Source of the DNA: Myxococcales bacterium
Lineage (GTDB): Bacteria > Myxococcota_A > Polyangia > Fen-1088
Assembly: GCA_003142855.1 (NCBI GenBank)
Contig: PLNW01000058.1
Coordinates: 1 to 36,700, forward strand
Length of the DNA: 36,700 nt
Direction: 5' to 3'
Position 1 is the first letter of the stretch. Every line of letters begins with the position of its first letter. Below, piece after piece: positions 17,094 to 25,062 of this stretch. The position numbers and the translations under genes were made by a program. Under the pieces are notes generated by a model. That model ran no database searches. It was not told the origin of the DNA and saw nothing but the letters and a program-made list of their open reading frames with translations.

Positions 17094-17612
17094 ATGGACG
17101 AGCGCCACCGCAGCCACGGAACCGGAGCCTTCTCGCCCACGGACTTTCGCAGTCTGGGCGATGACTGTGTGTTCGAGCCGGGCGTGCTGGTCTTTCACCC
17201 CGAGACGATCTCTCTCGGTCGCAACGTGTACGTTGGGCACAACGCCATCCTCAAAGGGTACCACCAGAACGAAATGCGCATCGGGAACGAAACCTGGATT
17301 GGCCAGCAGTGCTTCTTCCATTCGGCGGGCGGGCTGACCATCGGGGCGGGCGTGGGGATCGGGATGGCGGTCAAGATCATAACGTCCCAGCACCGGGAAG
17401 CCGGGCGCGAGGTTCCCGTGCTGTTTTCGCCCATCGAATTTGCGCCCGTGGTCATCGAAGACGGCTGCGACTTGGGCGTGGGCAGCATCATCCTGCCGGG
17501 CGTGACCGTGGGCCGCGGGGCGGTTGTGGGTGCGGGTGCGGTGGTGACCCGGGATATTCCCGCCTACGCAGTGGCTGCCGGAGTTCCGGCGCGCATCCTT
17601 CGCTACCGTTGA
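17094..17612 (+). CDS. Hexapeptide-repeat (LbH) acetyltransferase
   Basis: A 172-residue left-handed beta-helix protein with many [LIV]GxxxxI-type hexapeptides (LGRNVYVGHNAIL, IGNETWIGQQCFF, LTIGAGVGIG, IEDGCDLGVGSIILPGVTVGRGAVVGAGAVV) and the usual C-terminal turn DIPAYAVAAGVPAR. The His in TSQHREAG is a candidate catalytic base. Such enzymes transfer acetyl from acetyl-CoA to sugars or peptides. The internal SPIEFAPVVIEDGC resembles the WbbJ/maltose acetyltransferase group that modifies surface polysaccharides; the substrate is unknown. AGAGGTG precedes the ATG closely. Confidence 0.87.
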   Translation: MDERHRSHGTGAFSPTDFRSLGDDCVFEPGVLVFHPETISLGRNVYVGHNAILKGYHQNEMRIGNETWIGQQCFFHSAGGLTIGAGVGIGMAVKIITSQHREAGREVPVLFSPIEFAPVVIEDGCDLGVGSIILPGVTVGRGAVVGAGAVVTRDIPAYAVAAGVPARILRYR

Positions 17613-17753
17613 TGCTTCGCCGTCGGCGCGGCGACGGCGGGAAGCCTGGCGGGATTGTCGAGGGGCCGCCGGGCCCAGGCTCAACTGCCCGATCTTGCTG
17701 GCGGCAAGGCCTGGCACCTTCAATGCATCGGAAGGCTGCTGGAGCTTCCCCAC

Positions 17754-18254
17754 ATGTCTTCCCACACCAGCCCACAGCGCCTTCTGACAGGAAATCCTGG
17801 CGACAAAGTACGCCTAGCCGCCCTTCCCCTGGTTTTCGTCACAGCCTGGCTGAGCGCGGCCGGGTGCGCTGGGCCGCAGGTCTACGTTCCCTTTGAACAG
17901 CGAACCAGGGTGTCGGCTGCGGCTCGCTGGCAGGCGCTCGAAAGCGTGGCCCAGCGCGAGCAGTGGAACGTGGTCCTGGCTAGCCCCGCGGGCTACACCA
18001 TGGTCGCCTACAGCAATCCGGCAGGCACATCAGGAGTGCGCGACCGAATCAAGGTCGAGCTCTTCTCGGATCGCACGGTGGTGGAGACAGGGAGCGAGAT
18101 CGAAGATCAAGACCACTGGCAGGTCGCGCCAGGTCGCTGCGAGTACTACACGTTTTCGCGCGAGAAGGCGCTGGCCGTGCAGATCGACAAAAGCCAGACC
18201 ACCCCGGCGAGCCCGGTGGTTCCCCGCAGGGGCACGGCGCTGGCCGCACGCTGA
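17754..18254 (+). CDS. Small lipoprotein of unknown function
   Basis: A 166-residue protein with a long N-region before a signal peptide and lipobox LSAAGC (Cys38). The mature part has an alternating strand pattern (WNVVLASPAGYTMVAY, RIKVELFSDRTVVETGS, RCEYYTFSREKALAVQI), suggesting a small beta-sandwich. No family recognised. The ATG at 17754 is preceded by GGAG at 9 nt; the frame is open farther upstream but without export signals. Confidence 0.65.
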   Translation: MSSHTSPQRLLTGNPGDKVRLAALPLVFVTAWLSAAGCAGPQVYVPFEQRTRVSAAARWQALESVAQREQWNVVLASPAGYTMVAYSNPAGTSGVRDRIKVELFSDRTVVETGSEIEDQDHWQVAPGRCEYYTFSREKALAVQIDKSQTTPASPVVPRRGTALAAR

Positions 18255-18340
18255 ACCGGGCCAACCGAACGATTCTGGCTGGCTGGTCCTTCACACCATC
18301 CCTGTGGTGGCCGCGGCATAGCAGATGTAATCTTCCCGGC

Positions 18341-19144
18341 GTGAGCATTGCGAGAATCCCGCTCAGGCTCCTGTTGCTGCTGGCTCCTGCTTTGCTTGGC
18401 TGCCGTGTCTACTCGGCTGGCCTTGCCCCTGACGCCACGGCGGGCGATTTCGTTGGCGTGGGTCTGTGGGATTCTGGCGGCGCGGGTGAGTGTACCGTCA
18501 TCGACGCCCTAGGCGAGCTGGCAATCGATGCGGGTGCGTACCGGGGCGAGGTCGGAGGAGCCGCGGATCTGGCGCCGGTGATCGGCGACCCCAATAGCGT
18601 CGGATGTTCAGACGGAACGCGCGAGGGCTTTCGCGACGTCACCAACTGGCCCGACATCGCCGGGTGCGCAGGCGGCTGGACGTCGCCCGGGTTGCTCGAC
18701 CTTGTCGCGCGCTCGCCCCGCTGCAGCCGCGTGTCAGGCAACGACAGCATCAATCCGAATGGGGATGAGTGCTCGGCGGCCGACCTGTGCGCCCCGAACT
18801 GGCACGCTTGTGTTGACGGCCCGGACGTGGCGCGGCGTTCGCCTAGCGGCTGCGAGAGCGTGGGCGTGCCCGGCGATCAAGCCTTCTTTGCCGTCATGAC
18901 GGGTGCCTCGCCCCAAGGTGTGTGCTATTCGGATCCGTCGGCGACAAACGATCTCCACGGCTGTGGGTCCATCGGACAGCCCGAGTCGGATTGGTGTGCG
19001 CCGCTCACTCGCCGCATGGGTTTCGCCGACTGCCTAACGACGGGCGTGTGGCAGTGCGGAACCGTGGATGACAGTTTGGACGAGGCCAGCAAGGTCTACA
19101 AGACCGGCCCGTCGCTGGGTGGCGTCCTCTGCTGCAGGGACTGA
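18341..19144 (+). CDS. Cys-rich lipoprotein of unknown function (myxobacterial type)
   Basis: A 267-residue lipoprotein starting at GTG, with signal peptide IPLRLLLLLAPALLGC (Cys21). The mature part is rich in cysteine with an ordered pattern: CSDGTREGF, IAGCAGGW, RCSRVSGNDSINPNGDECSAADLCAPNWHAC, then CGSIGQPESDWC and VLCCRD at the end. The DLCA.xWHxC block recurs in secreted myxobacterial proteins of unknown role, as far as I recall. The cysteines are probably paired in disulfides outside the cytoplasm. A TGTAAT box (18326-18331) 9 nt before the GTG, with no Shine-Dalgarno, again looks leaderless. Confidence 0.75.
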   Translation: MSIARIPLRLLLLLAPALLGCRVYSAGLAPDATAGDFVGVGLWDSGGAGECTVIDALGELAIDAGAYRGEVGGAADLAPVIGDPNSVGCSDGTREGFRDVTNWPDIAGCAGGWTSPGLLDLVARSPRCSRVSGNDSINPNGDECSAADLCAPNWHACVDGPDVARRSPSGCESVGVPGDQAFFAVMTGASPQGVCYSDPSATNDLHGCGSIGQPESDWCAPLTRRMGFADCLTTGVWQCGTVDDSLDEASKVYKTGPSLGGVLCCRD

Positions 19145-19197
19145 GAACGCTGTGAACCTCTCGGGCACCAGTCGCGGCTGAAGCTGGGGCGTGGCTG

Positions 19198-19965
19198 ATG
19201 GCGTTCGACACAGTCGCCGCGAGAAACCGAGACACGGGACGGTGGCCCACAGCTCTGGCGGTGTCTCTGTCTTTGCACATTGCGGTCGTTGTCTACGCGG
19301 TGACAGCCACGCGGGCGCGGCGCGAAGACCGCCCGGCCGTGCCGATTGTCGTGACGGTCATGTCAGAGGAGGTGCCGCCTTTGCCGCCGGCCGCGCCTGC
19401 CACAGTGGCCGCAGCGCTAGCGGCCGCACCGGGGCGTCCCGGCAAGCCGCGGCTGCGATCTGATCGTGTGGTCAATCGGCTGGCACCTCCGCCGCCGGCA
19501 CCGTCATCTGCAGAGCAGGCGCCGGCACCTGCGGCCGCACTGGCGCCCAGCCTGCAGGGCGACTTGGTTGTCCAGGCGGCGAGCGCGCCGGGCGGCAGTG
19601 GCGCGGCGCTGGCTGGGGGCGCGGCACCTCCGGCGCACGGACCCGAGGCGAACAACCCGCCCAGGATTCTGCCGCCGGCCGAAGGCGACGGTCAGCTGGC
19701 CATCGATCCCAACGAGGCCCGATATCAACCGGTGATTCCTCCGCGCTTGCGCAAGCCGGGCGCCAAGTTCGCGCCCCTGGTCAAGTTGTGCGTGAGAAAG
19801 GACGGCTCAGTGGGTGAGGTCACCGTGATGCGAGCCTCGGATCCGGCGGTCGACCCGGCGATAGTCGAAAAGCTTCGCCTCTTCAGATTCAGGCCCTATC
19901 TCGACCACGGCCGGCCCATCCCGTTCTGCTTCTTTCGCGAGTATCGGCTTTCGGTCGAGGAGTAG
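19198..19965 (+). CDS. TonB-like energy-transducing protein
   Basis: A 255-residue protein with the TonB layout: short cytoplasmic N-terminus, one membrane helix (about 17-36, ALAVSLSLHIAVVVYAV, including the Ser/His face typical of TonB), a Pro/Ala-rich periplasmic spacer (about 55-165) and a C-terminal domain (about 175-255; VCVRKDGSVGEVTVM-like strand, then AIVEKLRLFRFRPYLDHGRPI). TonB proteins couple ExbBD proton-motive energy to outer-membrane transport or gliding-type machines; no exbBD lies in the window. Two Cys in the C-terminal domain (KLCVRK, PFCFFRE) could form a disulfide. Confidence 0.82.
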   Translation: MAFDTVAARNRDTGRWPTALAVSLSLHIAVVVYAVTATRARREDRPAVPIVVTVMSEEVPPLPPAAPATVAAALAAAPGRPGKPRLRSDRVVNRLAPPPPAPSSAEQAPAPAAALAPSLQGDLVVQAASAPGGSGAALAGGAAPPAHGPEANNPPRILPPAEGDGQLAIDPNEARYQPVIPPRLRKPGAKFAPLVKLCVRKDGSVGEVTVMRASDPAVDPAIVEKLRLFRFRPYLDHGRPIPFCFFREYRLSVEE

Positions 19966-20124
19966 TCATATATCTAATGTGCCTGCGGTTGCCGCGCCGG
20001 ACATTGACCGGTGGGCAGGACAGTCGGGCGGCCGAGATCCGCCCGAGTGCAGGTTCGAAACCGGGCAAATAGCTGGAAACCCAGGCCAGCCGCGCTGGCA
20101 CCGTTTTCGCTTTGGGCAAGCGGC

Positions 20125-21630
20125 GTGCTGGCTCGCGTGCTTTCCGCAACCGTCATCGGCATTGAGGCCGCGCCCATCAATGTCGAGGTGGACGTGTCGC
20201 AAGGCCTGCCCGGTTGCAACATCGTGGGCCTGCCTGATGCGGGCGTGAGAGAAGGCAGTGTGCGCATCCGCGGCGCACTGGAAAACAGTGGGTTCAAGTT
20301 CCCTCTGCGTCGGATCACGGTCAACCTGGCGCCAGCCGATCTGCGCAAGGACGGCGCCGCCTTCGATGTGCCCATCGCTATGGGCATTCTCTCGGGCGCG
20401 GGATTCTTGCCGCCTGAGAGCTTCGACAATGCGCTGTTTGTCGGCGAGCTGGCCCTTGATGGCAGCGTACGACCGGTCAAGGGCGTGTTGCCCATGGCGG
20501 CCTACGCTCGGGCGCGGGCCGTGCAACGGTTGTTCGTACCCCGCGAAAATGCGGCCGAGGCCGCTGTGGTGGGCGGCTGCGACGTGGTACCGGTGGGTCA
20601 CTTGAGCGACTTGCTGGATGTCCTGCAGGGGCACCGGGCGGCCACCGTCACCGCGCTGCCGGCCCGGCGCTCGCCCACCGCCACGGCTGACCTCGCCGAT
20701 GTGCGCGGACAGGAAATCGCTCGCCGCGCCTTGGAGATTGCGGCGGCCGGCGGGCACAACCTCCTCTTCATTGGGCCGCCGGGTTCGGGCAAGACCATGC
20801 TGGCGCGGCGGCTGCCGGGAATCCTGCCCACCCTGTCGTTCGACGAGTCGCTGGAAACCACCATGATCTACTCGGTGGCGGGAATGTTGGCCGGCCGATC
20901 GCTCGTCGCCGAGCGGCCCTTTCGTGCGCCCCACCACACAGTCAGTGTGGCCGGCTTGGTGGGTGGCGGGCCCATGGTGCGACCGGGGGAAATCTCGCTG
21001 GCCCACAACGGAGTGTTGTTTCTCGACGAGCTACTGGAGTTCGGCCGGCACGCCCTGGAGGCCCTGCGCCAGCCGCTAGAAGAGCGCGAGATCTCCGTGG
21101 TGCGCGCCCGCCGCACAGTCACCTTTCCCGCGGACTTCATGCTGGTCTCGGCGCTGAATCCTTGTCCCTGCGGTCATTATGGAAATCCATTGCGGACCTG
21201 CACCTGCTCGCAATTGGCCATCAATAGCTACCGGGCGAAACTGTCTGGGCCATTGTTGGACCGCATCGACATGCATGTCGAAGTGCCCGCCATTTCGTAT
21301 CGTGAACTGGCCAGTAGCGAAACCGGAGAAACCAGCGAGACGGTGCGCGCGCGGGTGGATCGGGTGCGCGCGCGACAGATCGAACGCGGCGTCCGTTGCA
21401 ATGCCCGGCTGTCATGCAAGGAATTGCAGAGCGCGGCCAAACTGGACAGCGACGGGCATCGCATCATGGAACGCGCGGTGGAACGGCTGGCGTTGTCGGC
21501 GAGATCGATTGAACGGGTGAGAAAACTGGCGAGAACCATAGCGGATCTGGATGACTCGTCGACGGTGCGAGGGCCGCATCTGGCCGAGGCGCTTCAGTAC
21601 AGATTCCTTGATCGGGAGGTGGGCGGTTGA
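20125..21630 (+). CDS. comM: ComM/YifB family AAA+ Mg-chelatase-like ATPase
   Basis: A 501-residue protein of the ComM (YifB) family, a hexameric helicase that helps extend heteroduplex DNA during recombination of taken-up DNA. The N-terminal ChlI-like domain (GLPGCNIVGLPDAGVRE), the Mg-chelatase AAA+ core with Walker A GPPGSGKT (217-224), HNGVLFLDELLEF as Walker B, the zinc-type NPCPCGHYG...C.C segment and the C-terminal Mg_chelatase_C region are all present. Start GTG at 20125; another GTG four codons on is possible. It ends at the edge of the IR-flanked GxxExxY unit and is followed by recA, a functionally sensible neighbour. Confidence 0.93.
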   Translation: MLARVLSATVIGIEAAPINVEVDVSQGLPGCNIVGLPDAGVREGSVRIRGALENSGFKFPLRRITVNLAPADLRKDGAAFDVPIAMGILSGAGFLPPESFDNALFVGELALDGSVRPVKGVLPMAAYARARAVQRLFVPRENAAEAAVVGGCDVVPVGHLSDLLDVLQGHRAATVTALPARRSPTATADLADVRGQEIARRALEIAAAGGHNLLFIGPPGSGKTMLARRLPGILPTLSFDESLETTMIYSVAGMLAGRSLVAERPFRAPHHTVSVAGLVGGGPMVRPGEISLAHNGVLFLDELLEFGRHALEALRQPLEEREISVVRARRTVTFPADFMLVSALNPCPCGHYGNPLRTCTCSQLAINSYRAKLSGPLLDRIDMHVEVPAISYRELASSETGETSETVRARVDRVRARQIERGVRCNARLSCKELQSAAKLDSDGHRIMERAVERLALSARSIERVRKLARTIADLDDSSTVRGPHLAEALQYRFLDREVGG

Positions 21631-21634
21631 CTTC

Positions 21635-22104
21635 GGTTGAGAACACTGAGGGGAGAGGGGAGAGCACAGAGGGTGTCGGTCGAGGCGTGGCGGGAGGGCT
21701 CAATCGAGTGTCTGGTGCCATCATCGGCGCTGCCATCGAGGTGCATCGGCAATTGGGGCCGGGTCTGCTCGAGTCGGCCTATGAGTCCTGCTTGGAGCGC
21801 GAGCTGACGGTTCGTGGCCTGGGTGTGGAGCGACAGCGGATTGTCCCTGTGACTTATCGAGGCCTCCGCGTCCCACGCGCCTATCGCATGGACTTTGTCG
21901 TCAATCGCTTGGTGGTGGTCGAGATCAAAGCCGTAGATCGCGTTCTGCAGATTCACGAAGCCCAACTCCTCTCCTACCTGCGCCTGTCCAACCTCAAGCT
22001 GGGCCTGCTTATAAACTTTCATGTCGGTTTGCTCAAGCACGGGATCAAACGCCTGTGCCTCCTCTGACTCTGTGTCCTCCCCTCTCCCCTCTGTGTTCTC
22101 AACC
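21635..22104. mobile_element. Compact unit: GxxExxY gene bounded by 37-bp inverted repeat
   Basis: The left arm 21635-21671 (starting GGTTGAGAACAC, then purine-rich GAGGGGAGAGGGG) and the right arm 22068-22104 (its reverse complement) match at 34 of 37 positions by eye. The only gene inside ends with its stop codon at 22067, directly against the right arm. No target-site duplication is obvious. The unit sits between comM and the recA ribosome-binding site. It could be a small mobile or REP-like element; the inverted repeat is seen, mobility is inferred. Confidence 0.55.
21687..22067 (+). CDS. GxxExxY protein (PD-(D/E)XK-like)
   Basis: About 126 residues carrying the family's naming motif G-L-L-E-S-A-Y (GPGLLESAYESCLERELTVRG), then YRMDFVVNRLVVVEIKAV, which fits the D...ExK core of the PD-(D/E)XK nuclease fold, then LQIHEAQLLSYLRLSN and GLLINFHV. 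Biochemical function of this family is not established; a nuclease-like role is inferred from the motif. The start is uncertain: GTG at 21687 or 21708 gives the usual family N-terminus, while the frame opens at a TTG at 21627 that overlaps the comM stop and would encode an N-terminus out of the left inverted-repeat arm. Confidence 0.85.
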   Translation: MAGGLNRVSGAIIGAAIEVHRQLGPGLLESAYESCLERELTVRGLGVERQRIVPVTYRGLRVPRAYRMDFVVNRLVVVEIKAVDRVLQIHEAQLLSYLRLSNLKLGLLINFHVGLLKHGIKRLCLL

Positions 22105-22127
22105 AATCACCAACAAGGAGATGACCC

Positions 22128-22940
22128 ATGGCTACCATCAAGGACCAACTGAAAGAGAAACTCAAGGCAGTGACGGCGGCACTAACCGCGATTGAAAAGC
22201 AATTTGGCAAGGGTGCCATCATGTCGCTCGGGAGCGCCGATACCAGCGACATTCCCGTGATTCCCACCGGCTCGGTGGGGCTCGACCTGGCCTTGGGCGT
22301 GGGCGGATTGCCGCGCGGCCGCGTGGTGGAAATCTTCGGTCCCGAGTCGTCGGGCAAGACCACGCTGACCTTGCACGCCATCGCGCAAGCGCAGAAGGCG
22401 GGCGGCATCTGCGCCTTCATCGACGCCGAGCACGCCCTGGACGTGACCTATGCGCGCAAGCTGGGTGTGCGCATCGAGGACTTGCTGGTGTCCCAGCCCG
22501 ACAATGGTGAGCAGGCTTTGGAAATCGTCGACAAGCTGGTGGGCACCGGCGCCATCGACATGATCGTCGTCGATTCGGTGGCGGCGCTGGTGCCCAAGGC
22601 CGAAATCGAAGGCGAGATGGGCGACGCGCACATGGGCTTGCAGGCGCGCCTGATGAGCCAGGCCTTGCGCAAGCTGACCGCGGCCACCTCCCGCAACGCG
22701 ACCTGCGTGGTCTTCATCAACCAGATGCCAACGTGGGCAAGCGGGCAGGATCGCGGGATTCGGCCGCGAGCACGACATGCAACTCGATTTCCTTCGGCCC
22801 GACTCGCACAACATGCTCGCCACGCCCCGGAACGAGGGTCCGCACGATCTCCGCCCGCGTCGCCAAGTCGGCTCCTTCCAGGCGCTGCCGCAGCTCGGCG
22901 ACACTGGCAAAAAGCGTCTCCATCTCGATCTTGCGGCTGA
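22128..22940 (+). pseudogene. recA: recA 5' part, interrupted after the FINQ segment
   Basis: The first 199 codons are a normal RecA: N-terminal helix region, Walker A GPESSGKT (71-78), the catalytic-loop FIDAEHALD, Walker B-type [12 protein letters not shown] (about 143-154), [23 protein letters not shown] (loop L1) and CVVFINQ. In E. coli RecA FINQ is followed at once by loop L2 (RMKIGV...) and about 150 further residues. Here, after codon 199-200, the reading changes to about 70 unrelated Arg/Pro-rich codons antisense to the integrase gene. The product would lack L2, part of the ATPase core and the C-terminal domain and should not be functional. AAGGAG lies 7 nt before the ATG. No intein motifs are present. 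The 3' half of recA is not in the window. Confidence 0.9.
22716..22727. other. Probable attachment site (attL) in recA
   Basis: RecA homology ends within ATCAACCAGAT (22716-22726): the codons for I-N-Q are intact and the next codons no longer match. The large serine integrase gene ends here on the opposite strand. The crossover must lie in or next to this segment. The exact core cannot be fixed without the right junction. Confidence 0.65.
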
Positions 22941-24288
22941 CCGCGAGGTCTGCGCCAGTCTTTGCCGCGTCCACCTGACGAGCGAGCATCTCCCGCTCAC
23001 GCTGGGCTGCTACGAGGTGGTTCTCGTAAACCTCATCCGCCATCAGCCCCTTGCGAAAGTGCTCGGCCATCTTTTCGCATCGCACGTGATGCTGAGTGAG
23101 CTTGGCCTCGGCACTGACCAGATCCTTCGTCCACGCGACCTGATCGGCGTTGGCTTCCTGCTGTCGCCGAATCGCTGCCTCGACATACCTGGGCTTGGAA
23201 AGCATCTGGACCACGGCCATCCAAACCCGTCGGTCGATCTCAGCAACGGGCAGCATGGGCAGAGTGCATCGACCGCCTTCGCCTGGCCTCCTTCGATGAC
23301 TACAGACGTAGTACCGGAGCGTCCGCTGGTCCCGCGCACCCGAGCGAACTGACGTGCATCCGATAGGCGCGCCGCAGATCGCGCAGACGCCGATCTTTTG
23401 AATCAGGTATGTGTGTCTTGTCCGGCGCAGGCCGCGCTTACCGTAGCGGCTCAGCGCAGCGTCAGCGGCCCACCAGGTCTCGTCGTCGACGATGGATGGA
23501 ACCTTCACTACAAGGTTGCGGGCTCTGTCGGCAAGCCATTCGCCGCGATAGATGGAGTTCCGCGCGATCTGCCACACGCGCTCTCGATCCCATCGCCCGA
23601 GTTTGCGTTTCCCTGCACGGCTCTGTCGCGCGCGCAGTATGCCCCGGGCTTGGAGATCCATCGCGATGGCTTCGCACGACTCTCCCTTGATAACACGGGC
23701 GTAGATTTCTTGGACGACAGGAGCGAGATCCGCATCAAGTCCCCAGACACGTCCGTCGCGAGAATAGATCAAACCAAACGGCGTTGGTCCTGAAGGCTTG
23801 CGGTTGTCTCGGATCGCTTGGAGCTTGCCGCGCACGGTGCGCTCTCGCCGCTTCCTGTTTTCTTCAGCGGCGAAGAACGTGCCGAGCACTGCTTGCAAGT
23901 CTCCGATGGAGCTGTTGAGATCGAGCACCTGGCCTGTCGAAGAAACCGCGAGCTTTACCTGGGCCTGCTGGAAAGCGCCAAGGATCTCGCCGCGTTCGCG
24001 CAGGTCCTCAGATCGTGTGACCCGGTCCAGGTCAACCACGACCACAACATCGAAGGGACACGGCTTGTGCTCCATGTCGCGGAACAAACGACCAAAGCCC
24101 GCCCGCTGGCCTAGCTTGCCAGCCTTTGCCGTGCGGCCGTCATCAACGTAGGTTTCCGGCGGGCTCACCAGCTTCCAGCCCTGGCGCTCGACGAAGGCTG
24201 GCAGGTCGTGGAGCTGGGACGCGATCGTGTGCCGGTCTTGTTGGATGAGACTTGAAACGCGCGGGTAGATCACAGCCCGGGTGGTCAT
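22717..24288 (-). CDS. Large serine recombinase (integrase)
   Basis: A 523-residue large serine recombinase. The catalytic domain starts [10 protein letters not shown] with Arg10 and nucleophile Ser12; the later active-site arginines are in DLDRVTR (Arg89, Arg92). The Recombinase domain spans about 165-280 (PFGLIY...GILRARQ...NSIYRGEW). A zinc ribbon has Cys302, Cys305, Cys329 and Cys341, with a charged coiled-coil-like stretch at about 380-450. Such enzymes integrate DNA between short attP and attB sites. The start ATG overlaps the stop of a small upstream frame (ATGA) and has no Shine-Dalgarno of its own, suggesting coupled translation. The stop codon (TGA at 22719-22717) lies in recA-derived sequence, so the last residues depend on the junction. 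Confidence 0.95.
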   Translation of the reverse strand: MTTRAVIYPRVSSLIQQDRHTIASQLHDLPAFVERQGWKLVSPPETYVDDGRTAKAGKLGQRAGFGRLFRDMEHKPCPFDVVVVVDLDRVTRSEDLRERGEILGAFQQAQVKLAVSSTGQVLDLNSSIGDLQAVLGTFFAAEENRKRRERTVRGKLQAIRDNRKPSGPTPFGLIYSRDGRVWGLDADLAPVVQEIYARVIKGESCEAIAMDLQARGILRARQSRAGKRKLGRWDRERVWQIARNSIYRGEWLADRARNLVVKVPSIVDDETWWAADAALSRYGKRGLRRTRHTYLIQKIGVCAICGAPIGCTSVRSGARDQRTLRYYVCSHRRRPGEGGRCTLPMLPVAEIDRRVWMAVVQMLSKPRYVEAAIRRQQEANADQVAWTKDLVSAEAKLTQHHVRCEKMAEHFRKGLMADEVYENHLVAAQREREMLARQVDAAKTGADLAVSRKIEMETLFASVAELRQRLEGADLATRAEIVRTLVPGRGEHVVRVGPKEIELHVVLAAESRDPARLPTLASG

Positions 24289-24554
24289 TGGAGTGGGCTC
24301 CTCGGGTTCATCAACAGACCGCCTAGCAACTCCGCCAGCTTGCGCAGAGCACGGTCATCATCGACTCCAGCATACAGGAGAACCACACGGGTGTCCTGCC
24401 CGCCGCGAGGACCCCCGGGGTGCCGGCCCTGCGGTGCATGATCTGACGCACCGTTGGCGGGATGTGGAGGAGACACTCCTCTAGCACCCTGGGGATCCGC
24501 CTCACATAGGGGCGCACCGGGGGAGCGGAACCGGGCCTTGCGCTCGCTACGCAT
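24285..24554 (-). CDS. Small ORF translationally coupled to the integrase
   Basis: An 89-codon frame; no family recognised. The last third is protein-like (VVLLYAGVDDDRALRKLAELLGGLL), while the first two thirds are Pro/Gly/His-rich and less convincing. GAAAGG precedes the ATG by 8 nt, and the TGA overlaps the integrase ATG (ATGA). In the middle part (about 24370-24550) a different frame has better third-position GC, so this may be a frameshifted remnant, or the start may be elsewhere. It could be a recombination directionality factor by position only; nothing in the sequence shows that. Confidence 0.4.
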   Translation of the reverse strand: MRSERKARFRSPGAPLCEADPQGARGVSPPHPANGASDHAPQGRHPGGPRGGQDTRVVLLYAGVDDDRALRKLAELLGGLLMNPRSPLQ

Positions 24555-24969
24555 GGTCCCGGCCTTTCAGGCAGGCGAAAGGACTTGCTATTCCAGGGTG
24601 GGGACGCGGAACAGACTGGAGACATCGTGCAGGCGCACCATCGCCGCCGCCAGGGCCATCGCCCCCGTGGCCACCGCCACGGCCACCTCCACCACGACGG
24701 CGAACAGCTCGCCGTCGGGTCTTTGGCCGGTAACGGACACGATGGCTGCACTCGCGCTGGCGGCTCCGTGTGGCAAAGGATAGGCCGAGCGCGGATGCGA
24801 GCCGTCGCTTCGCGTACCGCGACATCAAGAATTCCGCCAAAAATGCCCGGGGATGCGGCGGAAGACGATTTGGGATGACGAGGCCAAGCGCCTTCAAGAG
24901 ATCAAAACTCTGATCATGGCCACCGCCTTGAAGGACTTCGGACTTCGTGGCCTCGCTGCTAGTGTGCAT
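24547..24969 (-). CDS. Small ORF downstream of the replication polyprotein, possibly frameshifted
   Basis: A 140-codon frame with a good ribosome site (GGAG, 6 nt before the ATG) and a protein-like start (LLKALGLVIPNRL, AFLAEFLMSRYAKRRLASALGL). From about residue 62 it becomes Arg/Gly-rich low complexity. In the same stretch another minus frame (24776-24588, TTG start, 62 codons) has strong third-position GC and reads GQRPDGELFAVVVEVAVAVA. Either two small genes overlap or one gene has suffered a frameshift near 24780. No family recognised. It lies 93 bp after the polymerase stop. Confidence 0.4.
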   Translation of the reverse strand: MHTSSEATKSEVLQGGGHDQSFDLLKALGLVIPNRLPPHPRAFLAEFLMSRYAKRRLASALGLSFATRSRQRECSHRVRYRPKTRRRAVRRRGGGGRGGGHGGDGPGGGDGAPARCLQSVPRPHPGIASPFACLKGRDHA

Positions 24970-25062
24970 CTTTCACTCCATTTGCAATGAGAACCCTATT
25001 TGGAGAGGTGATGAATTCGATGCGCCTCTCGCGACAGATGTTGAGTCCCAGTCAAATCCCTT

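Noticed and set aside
16302..17765. A 487-codon minus-strand frame spanning hisB and the acetyltransferase region
   Set aside because: It overlaps hisB on the same strand in another frame and the acetyltransferase gene on the opposite strand, and its translation shows no protein-like pattern.
22725..22940. Intein or group I/II intron in recA
   Set aside because: No intein splice-junction residues or endonuclease on the recA strand and no intron RNA core are seen. The adjacent gene is a large serine integrase on the opposite strand, so insertion explains the break.
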